Positions 34,768-43,298 of a DNA stretch of 48,116 nt are shown here, piece after piece. A program made the translations under genes and the position numbers. The stretch is taken from the NCBI RefSeq assembly GCF_017115095.1, contig NZ_JABXKI010000139.1, positions 1 to 48,116 of the forward strand, given 5' to 3'. Origin of the DNA: Nostoc sp. NMS4 (GTDB lineage: Bacteria > Cyanobacteriota > Cyanobacteriia > Cyanobacteriales > Nostocaceae). Below the pieces are notes generated by a model. The model worked only from the letters and a program-made list of their open reading frames with translations. It did not search any database and was not told the DNA's origin. How positions within the stretch are numbered: the stretch's first letter is position 1; every line of letters starts with the position of its first letter.

Positions 34768-35649
34768 TTAAATATCAAGGCTTAATTGCAAAGCCGGATT
34801 AGCAAGGTTATGATTTTGTGCTTTATTTTCCAAATAAAGTTTAACTTCGTAATTAGTAATGAATAGCTCTTTTCCCTTAGCAGCACCACTCTGCTTGTAG
34901 TTATTCATCCCATATTGTAATTCCCACTCTGAAATATTAGCCCATTGAAAATTTTCTAGAATTTCTGTTGAGTTGTCGTAGGTAATTAGCCAGCGATGAT
35001 GACATTGTTGCAAAAGTTCAGCAAATCTCTGATGTTCAAATGAGGTGTGCAAGTCACCCCTTTTACCATATAGCTTTGATTTTGTAGCACTAAAATATGG
35101 TGGATCTAAAAATAAAAATACATCTTTTCCTTCTGATTCTAATAAGTGGCTGTAATCCAAATTAGTAATCTGGACATTTTCTGATAGAATGTTTTCTAAT
35201 TTTTCTAATCGTTCTATTGAAGAATCAGTAAATCTTTTATGAAAAGCTTCTGGGGAAAAGCCACCTGATTCTACGGTTCCAGAAAAAGTAATTCTATTCA
35301 GGACGAAAAAGCGGACTGCTCTATCTAAATCAGATAAATTATTGACATCTACACTAGTCAATTCTGTAAAAAGTAATTTACCATCTGTATATTTGACTTT
35401 AATATGTCGAATTTCTTTAACTAACTGAGCTAGCTCGGATTGAGCAACTTTCCAGAATAAGAAGAGTTCGCGGTTTAAATCGTTAATCCAAACTTTGATA
35501 TCAGGAAATTTTTGTCTTAAATAAATGAATACTGAACCACCACCTACAAAAGGTTCTCGAAATTCCGAAAAGCTTTCTGGTAAATATCCAATTATTTGAT
35601 TTATTGCTTTCGACTTACCACCAGGATATCGGAGAGGGCTTTTGAACAT
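34768..35649 (-). CDS. D12-class DNA adenine methyltransferase
   Basis: 293 residues. Motif I FVGGGSVFIYLRQ at ~34-46 binds AdoMet. The N-terminal SPLRYPGGKSKAINQII is the D12-class signature, and motif IV is FLFLDPPYFSATK with the catalytic DPPY. It methylates the N6 of adenine in a DNA target that cannot be read from sequence. The C-terminal TNYEVKLYLENK is family-typical. It lies with an RHH protein and an Mrr endonuclease on the same strand, so it may be the protecting half of a restriction system rather than a solitary Dam. Confidence 0.88.
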   Translation of the reverse strand: MFKSPLRYPGGKSKAINQIIGYLPESFSEFREPFVGGGSVFIYLRQKFPDIKVWINDLNRELFLFWKVAQSELAQLVKEIRHIKVKYTDGKLLFTELTSVDVNNLSDLDRAVRFFVLNRITFSGTVESGGFSPEAFHKRFTDSSIERLEKLENILSENVQITNLDYSHLLESEGKDVFLFLDPPYFSATKSKLYGKRGDLHTSFEHQRFAELLQQCHHRWLITYDNSTEILENFQWANISEWELQYGMNNYKQSGAAKGKELFITNYEVKLYLENKAQNHNLANPALQLSLDI

Positions 35650-35685
35650 AAATGTAAATCGTCACACTTGGGGTAATAACAAACG

Positions 35686-35919
35686 TCAAATACCTTCCGT
35701 AGCATAACCGAGGTTAATGCTTCCAGCATGACTTCGGAAACGTTGGCGAGCGGCTTCTTTTTCTGTTTCAGTTTGCGAGTTTTCACCTCTTAGAGAACCA
35801 TATTTCTGTTCTATGGAAGTAGCTACCAATTCTGCAAGAGATACACCTGCAACCTCGGCTTGCTGCTGCAATGCCGCGTAAACTTCATCACTTAATTCCA
35901 AGCTTAAAACTTGACTCAC
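35686..35919 (-). CDS. small RHH-type DNA-binding protein (antitoxin-like)
   Basis: 77 residues. LSLELSDEVYAALQQQAEVAG then SLAELVATSIEQKYG gives the strand-helix-helix pattern of ribbon-helix-helix proteins. The C-terminal tail (AARQRFRSHAGSINLGYATEGI) resembles the toxin-contacting tails of antitoxins. It starts at GTG 35919. No toxin is next to it: downstream, after ~36 bp, is the DNA methylase. It may regulate the methylase/Mrr group, or its toxin has been lost. Confidence 0.65.
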   Translation of the reverse strand: MSQVLSLELSDEVYAALQQQAEVAGVSLAELVATSIEQKYGSLRGENSQTETEKEAARQRFRSHAGSINLGYATEGI

Positions 35920-36025
35920 TGCACTACACCTCAGCTACTATATGTAATTATGAATCTCATATTAGCTTAGTTTCTTGACGATATATAACCTTTTAATTAT
36001 TTCAATAATTACACAAAAATACTAT

Positions 36026-36937
36026 TTAACTATCTGTAAAATAGTCTGAATCTATCTTTTTGATTTCATAAACCGATACTGTTGATACACCTACATTATT
36101 ATCAATCATCAATTGTGCTAATTCTTGTCCATCTATTAATACAACTTTTATATCTATGTCAGCGACATAATTCTTTGCATCTTGAGTAAAGTTAGAAGTG
36201 GTAATAAACACTCCTTTTTTTGCTCTTTGACCATATAATGCACCAACAAACTTCTGTATTTCTGGTCTGCCTATAACATTAGCGTCCCATCTTTTAGCTT
36301 GGATATAAACAACATCTAATCCTAATTTATCTTCTTTAATTATACCATCAATTCCACCATCACGACTTTTACCAATTGCTTTACCTGCATCACGCCTTGA
36401 ACCTCCATAACCCATTTTAATAAGTAAATCAATCACGAGTATTTCAAAAAAATCTGACGAGATAGTTTTAATCCGATTAATTAAATCTATTTCCAATTCC
36501 TTGCGGATTTTTTGATATCCTAATTCTATAGATTCTTGAGGAGTTTTTTCTGATATTTCATCAAACTCTAAACTAGGCTTATCAGCTTGTTTTTTGGAAC
36601 TCTTGAAGTTAATAAATTCAGAAAACTGACCAAGAAATTGAACATCTATCTCTTCTAGAGATTGTCTAGCTACGTTTATACCTTGTTCTGTAATTTCAAA
36701 ATAACCTCTTTTTGGGGTTGCTAATAACCCTGCTTTTTTTAAGTATGTTCTTGCCCATCCTACCCGATTATCAAATAATGGTTGTTGACCACTAGGTAAT
36801 AATTCTTTTCGTTCGTCTTCACTTAAATTAAACTGGTCGGCTAAAGTTCCAATGGCTTCTCTCATGGAGTGTTCTTGACCATCAAGTGCATATTTAAGCA
36901 ACGGAAGCATTATCTTTTGATAATCAGGTATTGCCAT
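36026..36937 (-). CDS. Mrr-family restriction endonuclease
   Basis: 303 residues. The N-terminal winged-helix Mrr_N domain (~5-95) has YQKIMLPLLKYALDGQEHSM and GWARTYLKKAGLL. The C-terminal PD-(D/E)XK Mrr_cat domain has FEILVIDLLIKMGYGG, RDGGIDGIIKEDKLG (first Asp) and VYIQAKRW (Q-x-K). Mrr enzymes cut methylated DNA or serve as restriction nucleases. With the D12 methylase (34768) and RHH gene (35686) it makes a small defence cluster. It ends ~106 bp before the RHH gene. Confidence 0.9.
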   Translation of the reverse strand: MAIPDYQKIMLPLLKYALDGQEHSMREAIGTLADQFNLSEDERKELLPSGQQPLFDNRVGWARTYLKKAGLLATPKRGYFEITEQGINVARQSLEEIDVQFLGQFSEFINFKSSKKQADKPSLEFDEISEKTPQESIELGYQKIRKELEIDLINRIKTISSDFFEILVIDLLIKMGYGGSRRDAGKAIGKSRDGGIDGIIKEDKLGLDVVYIQAKRWDANVIGRPEIQKFVGALYGQRAKKGVFITTSNFTQDAKNYVADIDIKVVLIDGQELAQLMIDNNVGVSTVSVYEIKKIDSDYFTDS

Positions 36938-37037
36938 TTTTATCTATCTAAAAGTTTACAGACATGAGACTATAGGCATTTTTAACATCCTTCTCAGAAA
37001 ATTGGTGAAAAATAAGTTAAGCGATCGCAAACCTGCT

Positions 37038-37165
37038 AAGGGACTTCCAACAAATAAATTATCCAATCTTGTGGGGTGGGCAACATGAGCGCCCACCCCA
37101 CAAGGCGGGCAAGATGCCCACCCCACAAAGAATAGTTGAGTATTTTTTGATTTGGAAGTCCCTAA
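37038..37165. mobile_element. MITE-like element, copy 2
   Basis: A 128-bp element with GGGACTTCCAA ... TTGGAAGTCCC inverted ends and TAA on both sides. The interior has CTTGTGGGGTGGGCA and its inverse TGCCCACCCCACAA, so the whole element is a long near-palindrome. Nearly identical to 38836-38963. It lies in the ~360-bp gap between Mrr and hli. Confidence 0.85.
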
Positions 37166-37242
37166 AATAAAAGTACGTACTCGTAATATATAATCGCTAA
37201 CTAAATTCTGTCTTGAGTTATGTTGCAATTTCGTAAAAGTCT

Positions 37243-37270
37243 GTTACATTACTTTACAGGCAGTTATAAC
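37243..37270 (+). promoter_or_regulatory. HLR1 element and -10 box of hli
   Basis: GTTACATTACTTTACA at 37243-37258 matches the HLR1 consensus (two TTACA half-sites, each preceded by G/T, with 4 bp between), the site of the response regulator RpaB in high-light-regulated promoters. A TATAAC -10 box follows at 37265-37270. Confidence 0.75.
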
Positions 37271-37301
37271 TGTTACAACATAAAAGCTCGGAGTATTATT
37301 T

Positions 37302-37481
37302 ATGGCAGACGTTAAGAAGACTACGCCTTCAGTTTCAGAAGATCCTAATGCTTTGCGCTGGGGTTTCACTCCTCAGAGCGAAAACTGGAACGGTCGTTTT
37401 GCAATGATTGGTTTTTTATCTGCTGTTGCACTTGAAGTATTTTCCGGTCAAGGAATTTTACACTTCTGGGGCATTCTCTAA
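37302..37481 (+). CDS. high-light-inducible protein (Hli/SCP)
   Basis: 59 residues, below the size of most gene lists. The C-terminal half carries the chlorophyll-binding helix of the light-harvesting-like family: [20 protein letters not shown], with the conserved E-x-N-x-R-x-A-M-I-G-F. The N-terminal half is polar. Hli proteins are single-span thylakoid proteins that bind chlorophyll and carotenoid, protecting photosystem assembly under strong light. Translation starts at ATG 37302 with GGAG ~8 nt upstream. The HLR1 site ahead implies RpaB control. Confidence 0.92.
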   Translation: MADVKKTTPSVSEDPNALRWGFTPQSENWNGRFAMIGFLSAVALEVFSGQGILHFWGIL

Positions 37482-37511
37482 ATTTAAACGTTTTTACCTT
37501 CATTAGATTAT

Positions 37512-37551
37512 GAGGCAAGGCGGGGATTGGCAAAATTGTCTGCCTTGCCTC
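37512..37551 (+). terminator. hairpin after hli
   Basis: GAGGCAAGGC / GCCTTGCCTC, a 10-bp perfect stem with a 20-nt loop. There is no T tract; it also faces the 3' end of the convergent gene at 37584. Confidence 0.55.
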
Positions 37552-37583
37552 GTAATCTCAAGAATTAGAAAACTTGCCAGCAC

Positions 37584-38675
37584 TTACCGTGATGACCGAA
37601 ATATCACACGCCCTGGAGATTCTTCTTGGTTAATTCGCGCATACACTCGAAGACAAGTTAAGACTTCGCCAGGAATACCACCACAGTCTAGTTGTAAGTC
37701 ATCTTTAGATAAAGCACAGATATCTGCATAAAGTCCCGATAATTGGCGAATTCTCACTTCATTACCTGCATTAATCGCTTCATCAGCGACTTTCTTCAGG
37801 ATACGCCGTGATTCATGTTGTAGCTTTCCCCACCAAGAATAGCGTTCAGCTGGTGGTACGAATACCAGGGAATGTATCGCCTCGTCCATGTCAATCCAGG
37901 TACGGAGAATTGACAGGGGATCAGTGTTTTTCTCTGCTTTTTGGGTGCGTTGGAAGCGATCGCTTAAAGCATCAATATACTGATCGCGCTGTTCTGGTTT
38001 TGAGTGTAAGGAAATGACATCGAAGCTAAAAACGCTCTTTAAAGCATGATGTAAATCTGGGTCTATTTCAATAAAATTCATATATAAAAATAGAAATGCT
38101 GCTGGTAAATCAGATGCATTTCCTTGAGTAACTAGTGGATTTGAAAGTGCTTGTTGATATAAGGTCAATCCCTGAGTTTGAACAGTACCACTAAGACCGG
38201 GATAGATAATTTCATCACGAATAAAAGGAAGCTGAAAGAGATTAGAATTATCTGCGATCGCACCAACTTCTTGAGCTAAATCTAAGGTGCGCTGTTGCCA
38301 AGATGCAGCCAAATCTTCTGGAACTCGCAGCAGTTTACGTTGAATCTCGTTCCATAAATCTGAGTCTGTTTGGCTTTGCAGTTGGGAATTACCCAGATAA
38401 TAACTAAGTTCTGAGTCAGAATTAAAAGCTTCTCGGAGGTGATTTAGTTTTAACTCATCTGGTGGATTTTCATAACCAATATTTTGCTGTGGGGGTTCAG
38501 GTTGTAAGAGGTTATGAAGTTCTTGCAGCACCTCATCACATATTTTAGATCCTGGATCTAATGGTAATTCTGTGCGAGCCTGATTTAAACTAGCCTCTAG
38601 TCCATACAAACTAAATCGCAGTAACCGGGCTAATTCAGAGTTTTCTATCTCTAATAATTGACGCAAGTGCTGCAT
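37584..38675 (-). CDS. unknown helical protein at the end of the Srf-like operon
   Basis: 363 residues from ATG 38675, chosen because AGAGG lies 8 nt upstream; the GTG at 38684 is inside that site. I do not recognise the family. The protein is soluble and mostly helical by pattern: helices around LLEIENSELARLLRFSLYGL, NLLQPEPPQQ turning into ELKLNHLREAF, a middle region with AFLFLYMNFIEIDPDLHHAL, and YSWWGKLQHESRRILKKVAD. It is the last gene after the SrfB-like gene (~300 bp apart, with a MITE-like element in the gap). In enterobacterial srfABC the third member is SrfA; whether this is its counterpart is open. Confidence 0.6.
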   Translation of the reverse strand: MQHLRQLLEIENSELARLLRFSLYGLEASLNQARTELPLDPGSKICDEVLQELHNLLQPEPPQQNIGYENPPDELKLNHLREAFNSDSELSYYLGNSQLQSQTDSDLWNEIQRKLLRVPEDLAASWQQRTLDLAQEVGAIADNSNLFQLPFIRDEIIYPGLSGTVQTQGLTLYQQALSNPLVTQGNASDLPAAFLFLYMNFIEIDPDLHHALKSVFSFDVISLHSKPEQRDQYIDALSDRFQRTQKAEKNTDPLSILRTWIDMDEAIHSLVFVPPAERYSWWGKLQHESRRILKKVADEAINAGNEVRIRQLSGLYADICALSKDDLQLDCGGIPGEVLTCLRVYARINQEESPGRVIFRSSR

Positions 38676-38738
38676 GAATCTCACCTCTAAATATTACCTG
38701 TATGCGACTCATAACGAATAAAACTTAGCAAATCTCTG

Positions 38739-38832
38739 TGTACCTTTGCGTTTACTTTGCGCCCCTTTACGTTGAAAAAATTAAGATTTTAAACGCATAG
38801 GTACGCAAAGGTTAGTGCAGAGGAACGCAGAG
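38739..38832. repeat. inverted CTTTGCGTTT / AAACGCAtaGGTACGCAAAGG repeat
   Basis: GTACCTTTGCGTTTACTTTG on the left pairs with AAACGCATAGGTACGCAAAG on the right around an AT-rich loop. Related to the repeat at 11692-11841. It abuts MITE copy 3. Confidence 0.55.
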
Positions 38833-38835
38833 TTT

Positions 38836-38963
38836 AAGGGACTTCCAAGAAATAAATTATCCAATCTTGTGGGGTGGGCATCTTGCCCGCCTTGGGCTGT
38901 GGGCGGGCAAGATGCCCACCCCACAAAGAATAGTTGAGTATTTTTTTATTTGGAAGTCCCTAA
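38836..38963. mobile_element. MITE-like element, copy 3
   Basis: Same ends and interior as 37038-37165 (GGGACTTCCAA/TTGGAAGTCCC, then GTGGGGTGGGCA arms). TAA flanks both sides. It ends 9 bp before the 3' end of the SrfB-like gene. Confidence 0.85.
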
Positions 38964-38971
38964 TGCGAGAG

Positions 38972-41947
38972 TTAATGTATGCCGCAAAAGGGATCGCGTT
39001 CTTTATCAACTTCATTAGGTTGTAACTCTAATTCAGCACGGTAAACACATCCTTCTTGTTTGAGGCATTCTTGATTTTGTGATGTCCAGTAAGGGACTTC
39101 ACCAGCATGCATCCTTAGAATACCTTGATCGTCAAGAGTTACACGATATTGGCAAGGGTAATCTGTGGTTACATCTGGTTTGCTGAGTGCGCCAATTCTG
39201 ATCCATTTTTTGCTGTTGGTTTCAGCATCTGTTTGATAAACATAGAAGGTGTGCTGTCCAGTTTGCGGGAAGGGAGGTAAGGGATTACTAATTAACCCGA
39301 TTCCTGGTTGCGTCACTCCATCGCGCAAATAGTGAAATTTGTGAAAGGTTTTACTACCATCATTTCCTACTTCAAATACAAGATGATAGGCATCTGGTTG
39401 ATCGACGGTTGCTGACTCAATCACATTGACGGCAATATCACCATCATTCAAGTCTTTATTTAAGCCTTCTACAGCAATATTCCAGTTCAATTTACCATCT
39501 GTAAATAACTCTGAAGCTTCTGAAACTACCGATTCTAAATCAATGCCAGAAATGTCTATTAAATAGTGGGGGCTTCCCTGACAAAGTAATACGTTAAATT
39601 CGAGGGTTTGGTCAATTTCAAACTGGACTTTTATTTTTTTCAGAAACTCTGATTCTTGGATATCCAGTTGATTCATCAGGTTTTTGCCGTCAAAGCTTCC
39701 CCAAAGTCGTAAATCTCCTTCTTCGTAATCTTGACGGTAGATAATGTTAGTTAATTGTATGCCTTGCCAATGAGTCCGAACTTTGGCGACAGTTTCCCAA
39801 GGTGCGAGTTGATAGAGTTCTTGTCCAGCTTTGAATATAGTTAGTAAATCGTTACTTTGGGTTTTGCGTTTGAAGTTGCAGGGCAAATAATAAAACAGAT
39901 TTTTAACATCAATTTCTAGCTGGTTAGCTCCCTTACGCAGCAAGCTTTTAGACTCTTCTGGATCGAATCTTAATCTTCGCAGCTTTTCCGCATAGCAAGC
40001 ACCGGCTGAGGTGGCTAATTTAGTAAATTCCAACACAAAGGTAATCCGTTCTGGATTCCAGACAAAATAGGGAGACTTACTAAATTCTTGGTAAATCTGG
40101 CGCTGTACTATGTCTAAATTACAAGTTTTACCAGACAAAATTAACCAATCAACTTTTTGGGAATTCCAAGAATCTTTGGTGATATCATCGGGACGCAAAC
40201 GACTTTCCATTAATCCTTTAGCAATGCCGATCGCTTCTTTAATTCCCGAAGCGGCGGCTCGTTCAAATTGCTGGTTATCTAGGGTGATGCAGATGTTATC
40301 TGGATCTTTAACTTGCATTTTAACGGCGCTTTGGGTAAGCAATTCCGAAATTTGCTGCTCAGAAAGTGTGAAGGTTAACAGAGAATTCTCTGCTGGTGGC
40401 TTTTGCCCAAGTTTAAGTTTAGCTGCTTCGGCATGATCCCAGAGAATATAAAAAGATTGCAAGCGTTGGGGTGCTTGTTGCCAACGGGTAGGTAATACTT
40501 TCTCGGCAGTATCTAGGGCATCTTTGTAAGCGATATCACCTTCAGGATTCTCCCTATCTAAACATTTTAAAAGACTACCAGTTTTGAATTTACCTTGTTC
40601 TAAAAAGCGCTCGTTTAATTCAGAGTTAATTAAATCTTCTAGCTTTTCGTTTTCAATACCACCTGTTGTTACTGCTGTCAATAAAAAGTCTGCGATCGCA
40701 ACTTTTAATAATCTAAAAATTCGCAGTGTAATTAACTCACCGCCAAGCTGTAAATGACCAGATGAACCTAATAGTTTGGGGGTTAGTTTATAGTAACGTC
40801 CACCTAAACCTCGGTCTTCATAATCAGCAAAGGCTGGGGTTTTATCTTCTAAAGTCAGTTCAATTAAAGCTAAGTCTGTGGTTCCCCCACCGATATCCAA
40901 GACGAGAACATTTTGTGACCATTTGTTTCCGGCTTGGCGACAACGAGTTTTGAATGACTCAATACCAATGTTGAGATTACCGCCAAATTCTCGCCATAAA
41001 AAGAATATCGCCACGGAAACGGCTTCATCATAAGCAGTTTGTACATCGTCGATCCCCAATTGCTCAACTAATTCCCTAACTTCCTTACGAACAACTGGTG
41101 GAGCGACTGTAGGGTAGGTGACAACTGCTGTTAAAAAATCTCCTTCCGAAAATCTGCGTCGTGCGTGTTGGCGGTAGTCTTCAGTTAACTCGATTAAATG
41201 CGCCCAAGCAGATTGAATCAGTTGATTTGCGGTGATTGTTTCTTCTTCACCATCCAAAATAACTGAAAACGATCGCTCCTGGCCAAAATAGCGTTTTGGT
41301 GAATGGTGAAACCTGCTGATAATTTCCTTTAAAGAACCGCTTGTACCTTGAGCGATCGCTTTTTTTCGGTTATCTCTAGCTTCCCTACCCATCCGCAATT
41401 TTAAGTTTCCTAAGTACGAGATTTCCGACTCGCTGGGAATTTCCGTATCGCGGCGATCGATATCCAGCACAACTGGGATCAGATTTTGCGACTCTAGGGT
41501 AGGAACGCGGAAAACCTCATGATAAATTTGGTAAAGTTTTTTGCTGACAGCACGGCGGAATCTCTCGCTGTTTCCTAAAGAAAGTTCAATTTGGCGAATT
41601 GCTTCCAAAAATCGCTCTTTATTGTCACTTTCAAAGACTTCACTCAATCGGCTGGGTTCTATCTCCAGATTTTTGCTAATTTCTGCGATAAACTTTTCCC
41701 AATCATCAGCGCTGACATCTGGTAAAGCTACAGAAGCGGGAGAACTTAGCCATTGTGATAAGCGATCGCGCAACCGCATTTCTTGTTCTTTGGGTAAAAT
41801 TTCTGCGATCGGTACTTCAATTGGATCGAAAAGTGTGACTGTCGAATTCGACGTACCAAAATCTAAAGCAAACCATCCTGGAAATCTTTTTTGTTGTTTC
41901 TCGCTTGGTTCGCGATCGGTATAGTTGTTCAATTTAAAAGGGTTCAT
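38972..41947 (-). CDS. SrfB-like Hsp70/actin-fold ATPase
   Basis: 991 residues. The actin/Hsp70 ATPase motifs are visible: phosphate-1 ALDFGTSNSTVTLF (27-40), the AYDEAVSVAIFF connection (305-316), phosphate-2 VLVLDIGGGTTDLALIEL (347-364), and an adenosine-type WLILSGKTCNLDIVQ near ~600. The C-terminal ~300 residues are a beta-rich region with no Hsp70 peptide-binding domain. Length and layout fit the SrfB virulence-factor family rather than DnaK. Partner genes are a dynamin-like GTPase and the protein at 37584. Function is unknown; an ATP-driven chaperone or scaffold for the GTPase is inferred. Upstream lie a strong hairpin (41993-42032) and the Rpn fragment. Confidence 0.75.
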   Translation of the reverse strand: MNPFKLNNYTDREPSEKQQKRFPGWFALDFGTSNSTVTLFDPIEVPIAEILPKEQEMRLRDRLSQWLSSPASVALPDVSADDWEKFIAEISKNLEIEPSRLSEVFESDNKERFLEAIRQIELSLGNSERFRRAVSKKLYQIYHEVFRVPTLESQNLIPVVLDIDRRDTEIPSESEISYLGNLKLRMGREARDNRKKAIAQGTSGSLKEIISRFHHSPKRYFGQERSFSVILDGEEETITANQLIQSAWAHLIELTEDYRQHARRRFSEGDFLTAVVTYPTVAPPVVRKEVRELVEQLGIDDVQTAYDEAVSVAIFFLWREFGGNLNIGIESFKTRCRQAGNKWSQNVLVLDIGGGTTDLALIELTLEDKTPAFADYEDRGLGGRYYKLTPKLLGSSGHLQLGGELITLRIFRLLKVAIADFLLTAVTTGGIENEKLEDLINSELNERFLEQGKFKTGSLLKCLDRENPEGDIAYKDALDTAEKVLPTRWQQAPQRLQSFYILWDHAEAAKLKLGQKPPAENSLLTFTLSEQQISELLTQSAVKMQVKDPDNICITLDNQQFERAAASGIKEAIGIAKGLMESRLRPDDITKDSWNSQKVDWLILSGKTCNLDIVQRQIYQEFSKSPYFVWNPERITFVLEFTKLATSAGACYAEKLRRLRFDPEESKSLLRKGANQLEIDVKNLFYYLPCNFKRKTQSNDLLTIFKAGQELYQLAPWETVAKVRTHWQGIQLTNIIYRQDYEEGDLRLWGSFDGKNLMNQLDIQESEFLKKIKVQFEIDQTLEFNVLLCQGSPHYLIDISGIDLESVVSEASELFTDGKLNWNIAVEGLNKDLNDGDIAVNVIESATVDQPDAYHLVFEVGNDGSKTFHKFHYLRDGVTQPGIGLISNPLPPFPQTGQHTFYVYQTDAETNSKKWIRIGALSKPDVTTDYPCQYRVTLDDQGILRMHAGEVPYWTSQNQECLKQEGCVYRAELELQPNEVDKERDPFCGIH

Positions 41948-41992
41948 TATAGTATCAAATGATTCTGTTGAGCGATCGCTTTTTTATCTAGG

Positions 41993-42032
41993 GCGATGCC
42001 TACGCTTTTATATGAAAAAGCGTAGGCATCGC
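41993..42032. terminator. 17-bp perfect hairpin upstream of the SrfB-like gene
   Basis: GCGATGCCTACGCTTTT / AAAAGCGTAGGCATCGC with a 6-nt loop, 46 bp before the SrfB-like start. In either direction the arm carries T residues. It is also a dispersed GCGATGCCTACGC repeat. It may attenuate transcription into the SrfB-like gene. Confidence 0.6.
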
Positions 42033-42052
42033 TATGAAAATTGCAGCAGTTA

Positions 42053-42360
42053 CTAAGTTGATATTGAAGATTCTTGCTCACTTGCAAGTCTTATTTGTTC
42101 GACTTGTTCGATAGTTAAATTAAGTATCCTCGCAACCTCTTCTATCGGAATACCATAAGCTAAACACCGAGGTATAAGTTCACGTTTTGCTAGTTCTTGC
42201 CCTTCTTGTAGTCCTTGTTGTATTCCTTCTTGTAGTCCTTGTTTTAGTCCTTCTTCTTTAGCTTCTCGATAAACCCTAGTTTCTTGTAACTTAATTTCAA
42301 ACATTGCCTCTACCTCTTCACGGCTTAAGTTTACAAATTTATAACCAGTAATTGTTGTGA
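42053..42360 (-). pseudogene. tandem-duplicated tail of the Rpn-type gene
   Basis: Codes for YKFVNLSREEVEAM, then FEIKLQETRVYREAKEEGLK, then GIPIEEVARILNLTIEQVEQ, matching the C-terminal third of the protein at 42361-43245. Homology begins exactly at the shared VITTI codons (GTAATCACAACAATT) right after the stop of the full gene. A methionine at 42304 could start an 83-residue peptide, but the nuclease core is absent. A product of tandem duplication. Confidence 0.75.
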
Positions 42361-43245
42361 TTACTCAGCTGCGAGTCTTACTTGTTCGATGGTTAAATTA
42401 AGTGATTGGGCAACCTCTTGCATCGACATACCAAGAGCTAAGAATTGAGGGACAACTTCAAGTTTTGCTTGTTCTCGCCCTTGTTGTAATCCTTGCTGTA
42501 ATCCCTGTTCTCGTCCTAGTTGTATTCCTTGTTCTAATCCTTGTTCTAATCCTTGTTCTCGCCCTATTTCTACTCCTTGTTCTAGTCCCTCTTGTTTAGC
42601 TTCTTGATAAACCCTAGTTTCTTCTAACTTAACTCCTAACATTGCCTCTACCTCTTCACGACTTAAGTTTGCGAATTTATAAACTGCAATTGTTGTGATT
42701 ACATCTATTATCTCCTTCTTAGCCAAGACAGTTATCTGTTCTTGTTGCACCCGCTCAATTAAACGTTTCGCTTCTTGCACCATTTGAGTCTCTGAGGCAA
42801 TAGTCAACTGCATCAAACTGATACCTAGTCTTTGCTCATCAGGACTACCTAACTCATCTAAATAAATCCGTTGTACTTGGGAACTGTTCAGTAGCGATCT
42901 GTGAATAGTGGTTTTTTCCGGTTCCAAGCTGCGAGACTGTAAAATAATTACTCCGTACCAGTCATCGTAAAGCGACGGGTTACGATACATATACAGCATG
43001 GATTCTGAGAAAAATCGATGGTACAGTAACTCATCCTTTTGGAATTGTACCTCAGCAAAAAAGATTGTTTGAGATGTTGCATCCGGTGGAGGTAAAAATA
43101 CCCCATCAATCCGAAATGTTGGCTCTTTAACTTCAACTGATTCAAAGCGATAGCTACTAGCTTCAGGTGGTGGCTGTTCTACTAACTCGAAAAATAATCC
43201 GGGAACACGTTTAAAAATTGCATAAAAAATCGCATCACGTCTCAC
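42361..43245 (-). CDS. Rpn-family PD-(D/E)XK nuclease (DUF2887 type)
   Basis: 294 residues. MRRDAIFYAIFKRVPGLFFE is the DUF2887/Rpn opening. The core has FRIDGVFLPP (Asp) and TIFFAEVQFQ (Glu-x-Gln in place of E-x-K), then a helix with HRFFSESMLYMY. The C-terminal third is a charged repeat EQGLEQGxQLGREQG, then a helix MQEVAQSLNLTIEQVRLAAE resembling a small HTH-like tail. Rpn proteins are recombination-promoting nucleases. It starts at GTG 43245 with GAGGA ~8 nt upstream, 53 bp after the GTPase gene, so it has been placed inside the Srf-like operon. Confidence 0.82.
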   Translation of the reverse strand: MRRDAIFYAIFKRVPGLFFELVEQPPPEASSYRFESVEVKEPTFRIDGVFLPPPDATSQTIFFAEVQFQKDELLYHRFFSESMLYMYRNPSLYDDWYGVIILQSRSLEPEKTTIHRSLLNSSQVQRIYLDELGSPDEQRLGISLMQLTIASETQMVQEAKRLIERVQQEQITVLAKKEIIDVITTIAVYKFANLSREEVEAMLGVKLEETRVYQEAKQEGLEQGVEIGREQGLEQGLEQGIQLGREQGLQQGLQQGREQAKLEVVPQFLALGMSMQEVAQSLNLTIEQVRLAAE

Positions 43246-43298
43246 AAATATATCCTCATAACCGTAGCCGATCGCAATAAATTATTTTCTGAGTTAGC

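Noticed and set aside
35686..35919. complete toxin-antitoxin pair
   Set aside because: An RHH antitoxin-like protein is present but no adjacent toxin gene could be found.
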